The notes beneath the pieces were generated by a model. That model did not search any database, was not told the origin of the DNA, and was given only the letters and a program-made list of their open reading frames with translations. DNA of 64,000 nt from Qipengyuania_B thermophila. GTDB taxonomy: Bacteria; Pseudomonadota; Alphaproteobacteria; Sphingomonadales; Sphingomonadaceae. Each line of letters begins with the position of its first letter. Position 1 is the stretch's first letter. The stretch covers positions 124,001 through 188,000 of the forward strand of contig NZ_SDSI01000001.1 of NCBI RefSeq assembly GCF_004153605.1, in the 5' to 3' direction. Shown here piece by piece: positions 23,366-31,374 of the stretch. Position numbers and translations under genes: made by a program.

Positions 23366-23709
23366 TCTCCTCTGAGAGCGCGCGTCAGCGTCTCCACCCG
23401 CCCCTGAACGAAGGCCAGGGTGGCGCTGTAGGCGACGGCATTCTGGGCGAAGGCGAGCTGCTCGGTGGTGGCGTCCACCGTGTTGCCATCCGCAGACGGC
23501 ATCAGCGGAACCCGGTAACGTGTCGCGGCGACGCCGGCACTCGACACGGTTGCGCCACGTTCATGAAGCTGCAGGGCGGCGGCGAAATCGAGGTCGCGAG
23601 CACGGTAGCCCGGCGTCGCGGCATTGGCGAGATTGGCCGTCAGCAGGCTGAGCCGCCGCGACCGGAGTTCCAGGGCCGCTCCGTGAATGCCCAGCCAGTC
23701 CTGTGTCAC
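23362..23709 (-). CDS. flgB: Flagellar proximal rod protein FlgB
   Basis: From GTG 23709 the protein is 115 residues, with AGGAG eight bases upstream. It begins VTQDWLGIHGAALELRSRRL and carries LLTANLANAATPGYRARDLDF. A longer frame upstream has no rod features. It is the first gene of the flgB-motB operon and lies behind a consensus sigma-54 promoter at 23797-23811. Confidence 0.92.
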   Translation of the reverse strand: MTQDWLGIHGAALELRSRRLSLLTANLANAATPGYRARDLDFAAALQLHERGATVSSAGVAATRYRVPLMPSADGNTVDATTEQLAFAQNAVAYSATLAFVQGRVETLTRALRGE

Positions 23710-23796
23710 ACGCGCTGCTCCTTTGCGTCCGCTTGCGGGGAACGAAGCGGAACCAACCGACGACGCGGCGGGCCTGTCTCGTTCGCCACTAGCGAA

Positions 23797-23811
23797 GCAA
23801 AGAGCGTGCCA
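23797..23811 (-). promoter_or_regulatory. Consensus sigma-54 promoter of flgB operon
   Basis: On the minus strand the sequence reads TGGCACG, CTCT, TTGC, an exact match to the -24/-12 consensus. Transcription would start near 23785, about 75 bases upstream of flgB. The FleQ/FlbD-like enhancer-binding protein encoded at 43063-44310 is the likely activator. Confidence 0.85.
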
Positions 23812-23945
23812 TTCTGGCAGCAGGGCATCGGGAGACGCGAGTGCGGCCCTCTGGCGGCAGGCGCTTGCCGGGAAGCGGCAAACGCTGGCCACCGCTGAAA
23901 GAGAAGCGTCCGAAGCCGTTCTTGACTCGCACAAGGAGCCGAGCC

Positions 23946-24626
23946 GTGCGTGACGTTTTCCTCTTCAATGCGTGGAGCCTTGCCGTGATCCTCCTCGGCA
24001 CGGCGGGCGCAACCGCTCTGCGCGTCGGGCGCGGCGAGTGGTGGCCGCTTGTATCCGCCATGCGTGCCGCGTGGCGGTCGCGGCACCGGCTCGTCATGAC
24101 GCGGGCCGCTCTTGCCCCGTGGGTCGTTGCCGCCCGCAGGGGCAGGCTCGACCAGCCGCCGCGAGGCCGCCTGCCCGACCGTGATCTTGCCACCGCGCTC
24201 GACGCGCTCGCCCGGCAAAGGTGCCTGAACTGCATGGCCGGTGCCGCTGCACGGCTGAGCCGGCGGCGTCTCCGCAATGCCGGGATCGCGGCACGCATCC
24301 TGACCGACGCCGCCGCCTGCGCGCCGGTGATGGGGCTCGCCGCCGCCGTGCTGGCGCAGGCGCGGTTCGGCGGCGTTGCGCCCGCAGCCGCCCTTGCCGG
24401 CGCCGCCCTGTGCGTCGGATCCGGCTTCGCGCTTGCGCAGCTCGGTCTGATCCCCGCCGCGCGTGGGTTGGAGCGGCGCACCCGGAACACGGAGGTGCAA
24501 CGCCGCGCCGTTCTGCAATGGCTGACAGTGCAGCTCGAGGACACCTTCCCCATGCAGCCTTGCGCCCGTGTTCAGGCACGCCCCGCGCGCGGACCGGCAG
24601 CGAGACGCCCATGCCCCGCCTTCTGA
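23946..24626 (+). CDS. MotA/TolQ/ExbB-like membrane protein in front of flgA
   Basis: From GTG 23946 (AAGGAG about seven bases upstream) the protein is 227 residues. It has an N-terminal hydrophobic helix, a basic loop and two helices near 121-139 and 147-170 (DAAACAPVMGLAAAVLAQ; LCVGSGFALAQLGLIPAARGLERR). The last part resembles the end of the MotA/ExbB channel domain, but the match is weak and no partner like MotB follows. It overlaps flgA by 16 bases. A flagellar role is likely from context; it could be an assembly factor or a diverged stator paralogue. Confidence 0.6.
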   Translation: MRDVFLFNAWSLAVILLGTAGATALRVGRGEWWPLVSAMRAAWRSRHRLVMTRAALAPWVVAARRGRLDQPPRGRLPDRDLATALDALARQRCLNCMAGAAARLSRRRLRNAGIAARILTDAAACAPVMGLAAAVLAQARFGGVAPAAALAGAALCVGSGFALAQLGLIPAARGLERRTRNTEVQRRAVLQWLTVQLEDTFPMQPCARVQARPARGPAARRPCPAF

Positions 24627-25114
24627 CGCTCGTGGCGGCGTTGCAATCCCTCGCCTCCGGCGGCGAAGTGCCGTCCCGCGCGCATATGCCGCACGCGGCC
24701 ATCGACCACGCGGTCGCCGCGTTCCTGGAAACACAGGCGGAGCCGCGCCGGGGCGTGCCGGAACCGGTCGATCGGCGGCTGAGGCTCGCTGTCTGTCCGG
24801 TGCCGCTGACCCTCGCGTGGCTCAGCGGGAGCAGCCATGTGGTGACAGTCGAATGCCGAACGCGCGGAGGGTGGCGGCTGTTCGTCGCGGTGCGTGGCGC
24901 CGAAGTGCCGCCGGAGACGCGGCCGCACACCTTGCGCCGGGGCGAAACGGTTCGGTTGCAGGTCGTCGGACCCGCGTTCACTGTCACGGCGACTGCAAAG
25001 GTGCTTGGCCCCGCTGACGAAGACGGGTGGATCACCGTCCAGCCGGCCGACCGCGCCGCGCCGCTGCGCGCCCGGCTCGTCCATCCCGGCCTCGCAACGG
25101 TGGCCGTCCGGTGA
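24611..25114 (+). CDS. flgA: P-ring assembly chaperone FlgA
   Basis: This 167-residue protein has an N-terminal hydrophobic stretch (MPRLLTLVAALQSLASGGEV) and a C-terminal SAF domain: LRRGETVRLQVVGPAFTVTA, then ITVQPADRAAPLRARLV, as in FlgA, the periplasmic chaperone of FlgI. The ATG at 24611 was chosen because upstream codons in this frame encode arginine-rich shadow sequence. Confidence 0.85.
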   Translation: MPRLLTLVAALQSLASGGEVPSRAHMPHAAIDHAVAAFLETQAEPRRGVPEPVDRRLRLAVCPVPLTLAWLSGSSHVVTVECRTRGGWRLFVAVRGAEVPPETRPHTLRRGETVRLQVVGPAFTVTATAKVLGPADEDGWITVQPADRAAPLRARLVHPGLATVAVR

Positions 25115-25126
25115 GACGGGTTAAGT

Positions 25127-25157
25127 TCCGCCCGTTCCCGACGTCCTCATCCCCAGT
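25127..25157 (+). promoter_or_regulatory. Weak candidate FliA promoter before flgM
   Basis: GTTAAG is followed after 15 bases by ACGTCCTC. The layout equals that of the CTTAAA-N15-TCGTTCA motif before fliC and fliD, but the downstream part matches only partly. A late promoter here would allow feedback by FlgM. The start coordinate is approximate. Confidence 0.25.
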
Positions 25158-25178
25158 TCCCAACCGGCAGACCAGCCC

Positions 25179-25451
25179 ATGCGCATCGATCGCCCGCCCT
25201 CGCCCTTCCCGCCCCTTTCGGCAGCGCGCCTGCATGCGCCCCTTTCGCCGGACGCGCCTGCACCGGCGGAGCGTTCAGACGGACACGGAACCCGCGCCGG
25301 CGCGTCCGTCGCCCGGGAGGTGAACGCGACCATCCGCGAGGCGCGGGTATCGCAGCTGCGCACCGCGATTTCCGCAGGGTCGTACCGGCTCGATCCCGAG
25401 GCGACCGCTGCGGCGTTGAGCCGGGCCGCGGCGCGCGGGGAACCGCGATGA
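25179..25451 (+). CDS. flgM: Anti-sigma-28 factor FlgM
   Basis: This 90-residue protein ends with the FlgM pattern REARVSQLRTAISAGSYRLD followed by PEATAAALSRAA; the N-terminal half is proline-rich and probably disordered, as in FlgM. It holds FliA inactive until export through the finished hook. Its stop overlaps the flgN start in ATGA. Confidence 0.88.
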   Translation: MRIDRPPSPFPPLSAARLHAPLSPDAPAPAERSDGHGTRAGASVAREVNATIREARVSQLRTAISAGSYRLDPEATAAALSRAAARGEPR

Positions 25452-25780
25452 CCACCAAAGGCGCGATGATGACCGATGCGCTGCGGCAGCTTCTTGCCGC
25501 TCTGGAAGCGGAGCGGCAGGCTCTTGCCGGCATGGATGTGGAGGCGCTGAGCCTTGCCACCACCCACAAGGATGCGTTGTGCGCCAGCCTTGCGGGTGCG
25601 CCGGCCAGACCTCTGACGGATGAGGAGCGCGGCCTTGCCGAAACGGCGCGGGCGCTGAACGACCTCAACCGGCGCACCCGCAACCTGCTGGCCGCCCACA
25701 CCGCCGCGCGGCTCGACGCCCTCACCGGCGCTGCGGCGTGCTACACCCTGCGCCGACCGGCAGACGGCAGCTCGACCTGA
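25448..25780 (+). CDS. flgN: FlgN-like export chaperone
   Basis: The 110-residue helical protein (LRQLLAALEAERQALAGMDV, then ALNDLNRRTRNLLAAHTAAR) has the size and heptad pattern of FlgN, the chaperone of FlgK and FlgL. Its place directly after flgM is the usual one. Sequence similarity alone is limited. Confidence 0.75.
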   Translation: MTTKGAMMTDALRQLLAALEAERQALAGMDVEALSLATTHKDALCASLAGAPARPLTDEERGLAETARALNDLNRRTRNLLAAHTAARLDALTGAAACYTLRRPADGSST

Positions 25781-25805
25781 CGGGCGGCGGGAGCGCTGCG
25801 CAAAC

Positions 25806-25820
25806 TGGCACGGTCCTTGC
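25806..25820 (+). promoter_or_regulatory. Consensus sigma-54 promoter of transglycosylase-flhA-fliA operon
   Basis: The sequence reads TGGCACG, GTCC, TTGC, an exact -24/-12 match. Transcription would start near 25832. That leaves only about five bases before the ATG at 25837 but 29 bases before the TTG at 25861, which supports the TTG start. Confidence 0.85.
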
Positions 25821-25860
25821 TCTGTGCTGATCGTCCATGGCGATCATCGGAGCCGGTGCC

Positions 25861-26742
25861 TTGAGTCCACCAGTGCAGTCTTCTCCCGCCGACGCCGCCT
25901 CGACCCGGCATGCGGGTCACGGGCGCGGAGCGTCCCCGGCGACCGTGCGCGCCATCGCCCACGCTTCCCGCCGCACGGGCGCCGACTTTTCCGTGCTGAT
26001 GGCGAAGGCGCAGCTCGAATCCGGCTTCAACCCCGAAGCCCGCGCCCGCACCTCCTCCGCATCGGGACTGTTCCAGTTCATCGACAGCACCTGGCTGGAC
26101 ACCTTTGCGCGACACGGACCGGCCCATGGCTATGGCCACCTTGCCGCCGCCATCGAGCGGCATGGCGGCAGAAGCGTGGTCCACAGCGACAGCCTGCGCC
26201 GCGAGATCCTTGCCCTTCGCCACGATCCCGCCGTCGCGTCCCTGATGGCCGGCGCCCTGACCGAGGACCACCGTCTTGCGCTGAGGAACACGCTCGGGCG
26301 CGAACCCGATGCGGGCGAACTCTACCTCGCCCACTTCCTCGGCATCGGCGGGGCCCGCACGATGCTGGCCGCCCTTGATGCCGACCCGACGCAGTCCGCC
26401 GCCGCCCTCCTTTCGCCGGCGGCCGCAGCGAACCGGGCGATCTTCTTCGCCGGAGGCCGGCCGCGGTCGGTGGCGGAACTCGTGGACCACCTGCGCGGCA
26501 AGGTCGAGGCCGCCACCGGCAGCGCCGCCACCCCGCTCCCCGAGCCACCCGCCCCGTTCTCCTCTCCTCGGCAAGCCGTGCCCGCCACGCGCCTTGCCAG
26601 CGTTCGCCTGGAGAATACCGGCGCGCAAGGGCGTTCCATGTCAGGCACCCTTGCCCGCGAGTTCGGGCTGGCCGCAGAGGGTGTTCCGGGCACCACCCAT
26701 GTGCGTCAGGCCTATGCGCGGCTGCGGGCGGTCGGGCTGTGA
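25861..26742 (+). CDS. Flagellar-locus lytic transglycosylase (SLT domain)
   Basis: From TTG 25861 the protein is 293 residues. It has a Slt-type fold with catalytic glutamate E53 in AKAQLESGFNPEARA and SASGLFQFIDSTWLDTF downstream. It cleaves peptidoglycan, probably to let the rod pass, a job done by the FlgJ muramidase domain in enterobacteria but missing from FlgJ here. GGAG lies eight bases before the TTG; the in-frame ATG at 25837 is nearly at the predicted transcript start. No clear signal peptide is seen, so export may use the flagellar apparatus. It overlaps flhA by four bases. Confidence 0.85.
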   Translation: MSPPVQSSPADAASTRHAGHGRGASPATVRAIAHASRRTGADFSVLMAKAQLESGFNPEARARTSSASGLFQFIDSTWLDTFARHGPAHGYGHLAAAIERHGGRSVVHSDSLRREILALRHDPAVASLMAGALTEDHRLALRNTLGREPDAGELYLAHFLGIGGARTMLAALDADPTQSAAALLSPAAAANRAIFFAGGRPRSVAELVDHLRGKVEAATGSAATPLPEPPAPFSSPRQAVPATRLASVRLENTGAQGRSMSGTLAREFGLAAEGVPGTTHVRQAYARLRAVGL

Positions 26743-28844
26743 GGACGCTGATCCGCAACGGAACACCCCTGTTCCTTCCCGGCGCCATCCTCATGCTGAT
26801 CGTGCTGATGGTGCTGCCGATCCCGACGGTCATGCTGGACGTGTTCCTCGTCCTCAACATGGGGCTGTCCGTCGCCGTGCTGATGGCGGCGATGAACGCC
26901 AACCGGCCTCTCGACTTCTCCTCCTTTCCCTCGGTGCTGCTGTTTGCAACACTGCTGCGCCTCGCGCTCAATGTGGCGTCGACACGGATCGTGCTGGTAA
27001 ATGGCCACACCGGCAGCAGCTCGGCCGGTCAGGTGATCGAGAGCTTCGGGCACTTTCTCGTGGGCGGCAATTTTGCCGTCGGCCTGTTCGTGTTCATCAT
27101 TCTTCTGATCATCAACCTCGTCGTCATCACCAAGGGCGCGGGCCGGGTGTCGGAGGTGTCGGCCAGGTTCACCCTCGACGCCCTGCCCGGCAAGCAGATG
27201 GCGATCGACGCCGACATCGCCGGCGGGTTGCTCAGCGCCGATGACGCAAGAACCCGCCGCGAGGATCTGGCCACGGAAGCCGATTTCTACGGTGCCATGG
27301 ATGGCGCATCCAAATTCGTCAAAGGCGACGCGGTCGCCGCGCTTCTGATCCTCGGGGTGAATGTCCTCGCCGGTTTCGCCCTGGGCGTGTTCTCGCACGG
27401 GCTCTCCGCCATCGAAGCGGCACAGCTCTACGTCACCCTTGCCGTGGGCGATGCTCTGGTGGCGCAAGTGCCGGCCCTGCTGCTGTCGATCGCGGCGGCG
27501 ATCATCGTCACCCGGGTGAACGATGCCCGCGACCTCGCAGGGCAGGTGGCCGGGCAGTTCGCGGACCCTCGCGCGTGGCTGCCGGTTGCCCTCGTGCTCG
27601 GCGCCATGGGGCTGATCCCGGCGATGCCGCAAACCATCTTTCTCCCCGCAACCGGCGGCGCCCTGTGGCTGGCATGGGCCCTGAAGCGGCGGCGCACCAC
27701 GCCAGGCACCGCGGACGCCGCGGACGTTTCGACGCCGGACGCAGACTTGAGCGCCGTCGCGGTCGAGGACGTGGGCGACCACACGCTCGTGTCGCTCGAA
27801 GTCGGTGTCGCGTTGCTCGGCCTTGTGGCGGCCGACCGGGGTGCCACGCTTGTCGCGCGGCTCGCCGGCGTGCGCCGCCAGCTGTCGCAGGAACTCGGCT
27901 TCGTGCTCTCGCGGTTCCGTGTCCGCGACAATCTGGCGCTTCCCGCAGGGCAATGCCGCATCCTTGTCGGCGGGGTCGTGGCGGCGCGCGCGCAGATCCG
28001 GCCGGAATGCCTCCTGGCGATCGATGCAGGCGAGGTGGTGCCCGGCCACGAGGTGCGGGGAGAGGCAACCCGCGACCCCAGCTTCGACTGCCCCGCCCTG
28101 TGGATCGCCACGGGCGACCGCGATCTCGCCATCGCCGAGGGGTTCCTGGTCGTCGATCCCGCCACGGTCATCGCCACGCTGCTCGACCAGGTCCTGCGCC
28201 GCCGCAGCTCTGCCCTTCTGGGAGCAGCGGAAGTGCGCGAGGTGCTCGACCATTTGGCGCAGCGGAACCCGGCCGTGCTTGAAGGCGTGACGCCCGATCC
28301 CCTCTCGCTGACGGCCTGCACCCGGCTCCTGCGGAACCTGCTCGATGAGGGGATCACCCTTGCGCATCCTCTGCCGCTGTTCTCGGCCATCGCCATGGCG
28401 CTGCAGACGACGCAGGAATTCGACCGCGTCGTCGATCTCGTCAGGATCAGCATGGGGCCGGCGCTCACCGCCCGCCTGTGCGACCCTGACGAGACTCTTG
28501 CCGTGATCGCCCTCGACGCGGCGCTCGAGCAGGCGATCCTTGGCGGGCTGCGCGATCCGGCGACGGGACAGCCGGTCATTGCGCCTGATTGTGCAGCCGC
28601 CATCCGACGGGCGGTCGAGGCCGCCTTGCTCGACCTTGGCGAGCGCCGTGCCGCCGTCATTGTTCAGCCTTCCGCCCGCCGCGCGCTCGACCTGCTTCTT
28701 CGCGGCCACTCGCCGCGATGCGCGGTCCTGTCGGTGGCCGAACTGCCGCGGACCCAGCCGGTGGAGGTCGTCGCCGTCATCGGCGCGCCAGCCTCCACGA
28801 ACCCTCAGGACGCCGTCCCAGAACCGGAGTGCCTAGCCGCATGA
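26739..28844 (+). CDS. flhA: Flagellar export gate protein FlhA
   Basis: This 701-residue protein is full-length FlhA. It has about eight N-terminal membrane helices with the family signature (RLALNVASTRIVL; GDAVAALLILGVNVLAGF) and a cytoplasmic C-terminal half that docks substrates and chaperones. The GTG start overlaps the transglycosylase stop in GTGA. Confidence 0.97.
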   Translation: MRTLIRNGTPLFLPGAILMLIVLMVLPIPTVMLDVFLVLNMGLSVAVLMAAMNANRPLDFSSFPSVLLFATLLRLALNVASTRIVLVNGHTGSSSAGQVIESFGHFLVGGNFAVGLFVFIILLIINLVVITKGAGRVSEVSARFTLDALPGKQMAIDADIAGGLLSADDARTRREDLATEADFYGAMDGASKFVKGDAVAALLILGVNVLAGFALGVFSHGLSAIEAAQLYVTLAVGDALVAQVPALLLSIAAAIIVTRVNDARDLAGQVAGQFADPRAWLPVALVLGAMGLIPAMPQTIFLPATGGALWLAWALKRRRTTPGTADAADVSTPDADLSAVAVEDVGDHTLVSLEVGVALLGLVAADRGATLVARLAGVRRQLSQELGFVLSRFRVRDNLALPAGQCRILVGGVVAARAQIRPECLLAIDAGEVVPGHEVRGEATRDPSFDCPALWIATGDRDLAIAEGFLVVDPATVIATLLDQVLRRRSSALLGAAEVREVLDHLAQRNPAVLEGVTPDPLSLTACTRLLRNLLDEGITLAHPLPLFSAIAMALQTTQEFDRVVDLVRISMGPALTARLCDPDETLAVIALDAALEQAILGGLRDPATGQPVIAPDCAAAIRRAVEAALLDLGERRAAVIVQPSARRALDLLLRGHSPRCAVLSVAELPRTQPVEVVAVIGAPASTNPQDAVPEPECLAA

Positions 28845-29542
28845 TCCACACCCAAACTCAGTTTGACGAGGCACTTGCCAGCGCTGCCGCCCAAAAGGTG
28901 GAAGGGCGAATCCGCCAGTTCTCGCCGCTTGTTCACCGCGCGGCGCACGACATCGCCCGCCTGACAGGCGGAGCGGTCGAACGGGAGGAGCTTGTCCAGA
29001 CAGGCTTCCTCGCCCTCACGGAGTGCGCCACGCGCCACGCCGGCCCTTCCGAGGACGGGTTTGCCGCCTACGCCCGCACCCGGGTCCGCGGCGCCATGCT
29101 CGACCTCGCCCGCAAGACCGTGCCCGGCAGCCGCAACAGCGCGGCGCGGCGCGGCGCACACGGGCACGCGAACACGCATGGTGAGGGCGGCGGGAGCGCG
29201 GCACCGCGCACGCGCCTCGTCGCCTTCGCACCGCTTGCGGAGATGGACCACGACCGCGATCTGGCCTTCGCCGACAACCGGCCCGACCCCTTCGCGCAGC
29301 TTGCCGATCAGCAAAACCGGACCGTCCTTGCCGCGGCCATCGCCGCTCTTCCCCCGCGGCTGCAGCTGGTTCTTCAGCTGTACTACCTCGAGGAGCTGAG
29401 CCTCGCCGAAGTGGCCGCGGTGCTGCTCGTGAGCGTGCCGCGCGTGCACCAGTTGAAGGCGCGTGCGCTCGCCATGGTGCGCGAACGCCTTTGCGCCCGC
29501 GTCGACGGCCCGATCGATCAGGCCCCGGCAAAGGCGCTGTGA
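28841..29542 (+). CDS. fliA: Flagellar sigma factor FliA (sigma-28), region 3 missing
   Basis: From ATG 28841 (ATGA overlap with flhA) the protein is 233 residues. Region 2 spans about 20-92 (ELVQTGFLALTECA, YARTRVRGAMLDLAR) and region 4 about 160-218 (PPRLQLVLQLYYLEELSLAE, VSVPRVHQLKARA). Between them the usual region 3 helices are not recognisable; residues 97-125 are a low-complexity Gly/His/Ala-rich stretch. It should direct late flagellar genes under FlgM control. Its 3' end overlaps the convergent fliS by 25 bases. Confidence 0.88.
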   Translation: MIHTQTQFDEALASAAAQKVEGRIRQFSPLVHRAAHDIARLTGGAVEREELVQTGFLALTECATRHAGPSEDGFAAYARTRVRGAMLDLARKTVPGSRNSAARRGAHGHANTHGEGGGSAAPRTRLVAFAPLAEMDHDRDLAFADNRPDPFAQLADQQNRTVLAAAIAALPPRLQLVLQLYYLEELSLAEVAAVLLVSVPRVHQLKARALAMVRERLCARVDGPIDQAPAKAL

Positions 29543-29907
29543 AGCTCCGCGAGTTCCTGACGCAGGGCGCCGACCGCACCGGCATCGAAGCGCGCCGCGG
29601 CCGCCGCAAGCCGCCGCCAGGCGTCCCCATAGACGAGCAGCAGGGCCGGTGCGAGCGGCTGCGTCCGGTCGACACCGAGCTGCAGCGCCTGAATGCAGGC
29701 CATCGCCCGCATGAGCGCCGCGTTCCGCCGCACCGGCTGCGCGCGGGCATGACACGCTATCGCCGCGCCGAGCGCCCGCTCTGCCTCCGACAGGCACAGG
29801 CAGGTCAGCTGGGCCGCCGTGCCGCCCAACGCGAGCGCGGCGAGTTCGACCCGGCGGTAGGTTTCCGTCACCTCAGCCGAGACGGCAAGGTCAGCGGCGG
29901 TCGCCAC
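29518..29907 (-). CDS. fliS: Flagellin export chaperone FliS
   Basis: From GTG 29907 the protein is 129 residues: helical, with YRRVELAALALGGTAAQLTC, then AQPVRRNAALMRAMACIQAL and ALLLVYGDAWRRLAAAAARF, matching FliS. It binds flagellin before export. It overlaps the fliD end by 17 bases, and its own end overlaps fliA on the other strand. Confidence 0.82.
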   Translation of the reverse strand: MATAADLAVSAEVTETYRRVELAALALGGTAAQLTCLCLSEAERALGAAIACHARAQPVRRNAALMRAMACIQALQLGVDRTQPLAPALLLVYGDAWRRLAAAAARFDAGAVGALRQELAELHSAFAGA

Positions 29908-31327
29908 GGGCAAGGCCGATCTGCAGTTCAAGCTGCGCCAGAACGCTGTTGGACGCCCGCACCATCCCTTCGGAACGGGCAAGACGCCGGGTGAGCTGCT
30001 GGCGCAGAGCCTCCTGCTGCGCCAGCAGCGTCTCGCGGCGCAACTCCATCCGCGCCTGCTGCGCTTCGTAGCGCCGCACCGACCCGCCCAGCGAGCCGGG
30101 ATCGGTGGACAGCCCCGCGGTTCGGGCCAGCCGGTCGAGGGTTGCGAAGGCACCGTGCAGCCCGGCGGTGAAGAACGCGGCGACGGCCTGAGGATCCTCG
30201 GCTGCCCGGCGGTCGAAGCGGTGGCTTTCGAACGCGAAGCCACCGTTCCCGTCGGATGCAAGCCCCAGATCCGCGAGGGTGCGCGGCGCGCCTTCGGCCG
30301 CCCGGGGCATGACGGTGCTGCCCGGAAGATCGGCGAGCAGCCGCTTGAGCAGGCGTGCGCCGCTGTCGGCTCCGATCGGTCCACCGAGCGGGGCAGCCAC
30401 ATCGCGCACGCTGCGCCCCACCTCGTCGAGTGCTGCTGCAAGGTCGGCCATGACCTCCCGCATTGCGGGCAGGGCAGCAGCGAAGGTGATGGTTGCCGGC
30501 TGCCCGCTGCTGGTGCTTGACAAGGCAAGAACAAGGCCGCTCCCGGGTTCGGTGAAGCGGTTCGACGGATGCCGGATGGTCACTCCGTCGAGGCTCAGCT
30601 GCGCATCGCGCGCCACTTGGTGCAAAGCGGCCGTTCCGTCCGCCAGTGCCCACGACAGCGCGGCGGGGGACGGCTGTGGCGACGGCCCGCCGTCGGGTTC
30701 CGCCGCGCTGCCGCGCAGGACAAAGCCGTTGGCGCTGCCGTCCGGTCCCTTGAGGACGAGGCGGGCGCCGCCTTCGCCTTGCAGCACCTGAGCGGAAAGG
30801 CCGACCCGTGCCGCCTCGACCCGCCGGGCGAGGGTGGTCAGCGTGTCGTCCGGCCCCAGGTCCAGACGGAGCGGTGCGCGTTCCGGGTCGGGATCGAACG
30901 CGGATCCGCTCACGGCGCCGAACGCGATCTCCAGCTGTCCCGCTCCGACCCGCGCGTCCGGGGCATCGTAAGGTGGACCCACCCACACCTGGCCGCATGC
31001 GAGCTGATGGACTTCGAGGGTGAAGGGCGCCGGAAGCACCGCACCCGGCAGCAGCGACGCTGTCGCCACGCCGGGCGGGGTCACGGACGCTTGGGGAGCC
31101 AGCGCGCCCGCGCGCACCCTCTCCCCGAACGCCGCGGCCAGCTGCGCCACCTTTGCGCGCAGGTTCGCGGCGGCGTCCAGTTTCACGGACACGGCCTGCG
31201 ACTTGCCTTGCAGTGCCTTGATCCGCGGCGTGAAGCGTGCCGCCGCAAGATCGGCGGCGAGCGCGTTGATGTCGACGCCGCTGCCCCCGCGAACAGCGCC
31301 CGGTCCGACGGTTGGTGTTCCGCTCAT
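29891..31327 (-). CDS. fliD: Filament cap protein FliD
   Basis: The 478-residue protein has the FliD N-terminus (GSGVDINALAADLAAARF, then PRIKALQGKSQAVSVKLDA) and a coiled-coil C-terminus ending near VRASNSVLAQLELQIGLARG. It caps the filament and folds flagellin into place. It lies behind a motif shared with fliC at 31334-31362. Confidence 0.92.
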   Translation of the reverse strand: MSGTPTVGPGAVRGGSGVDINALAADLAAARFTPRIKALQGKSQAVSVKLDAAANLRAKVAQLAAAFGERVRAGALAPQASVTPPGVATASLLPGAVLPAPFTLEVHQLACGQVWVGPPYDAPDARVGAGQLEIAFGAVSGSAFDPDPERAPLRLDLGPDDTLTTLARRVEAARVGLSAQVLQGEGGARLVLKGPDGSANGFVLRGSAAEPDGGPSPQPSPAALSWALADGTAALHQVARDAQLSLDGVTIRHPSNRFTEPGSGLVLALSSTSSGQPATITFAAALPAMREVMADLAAALDEVGRSVRDVAAPLGGPIGADSGARLLKRLLADLPGSTVMPRAAEGAPRTLADLGLASDGNGGFAFESHRFDRRAAEDPQAVAAFFTAGLHGAFATLDRLARTAGLSTDPGSLGGSVRRYEAQQARMELRRETLLAQQEALRQQLTRRLARSEGMVRASNSVLAQLELQIGLARGDRR

Positions 31328-31333
31328 GCCGTC

Positions 31334-31362
31334 GTGAACGACGCCAGGCGCCTCACTTTAAG
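31334..31362 (-). promoter_or_regulatory. Candidate FliA-dependent promoter of fliD
   Basis: On the minus strand CTTAAA is followed after 15 bases by TCGTTCAC, only a few bases before the fliD start at 31327. The same motif with the same spacing precedes fliC. The TAAA half equals the enterobacterial FliA -35; the -10 half differs from GCCGATAA. The short distance to the start codon would give a nearly leaderless message, which is a weakness. Confidence 0.45.
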
Positions 31363-31374
31363 AGCGGCCACACT

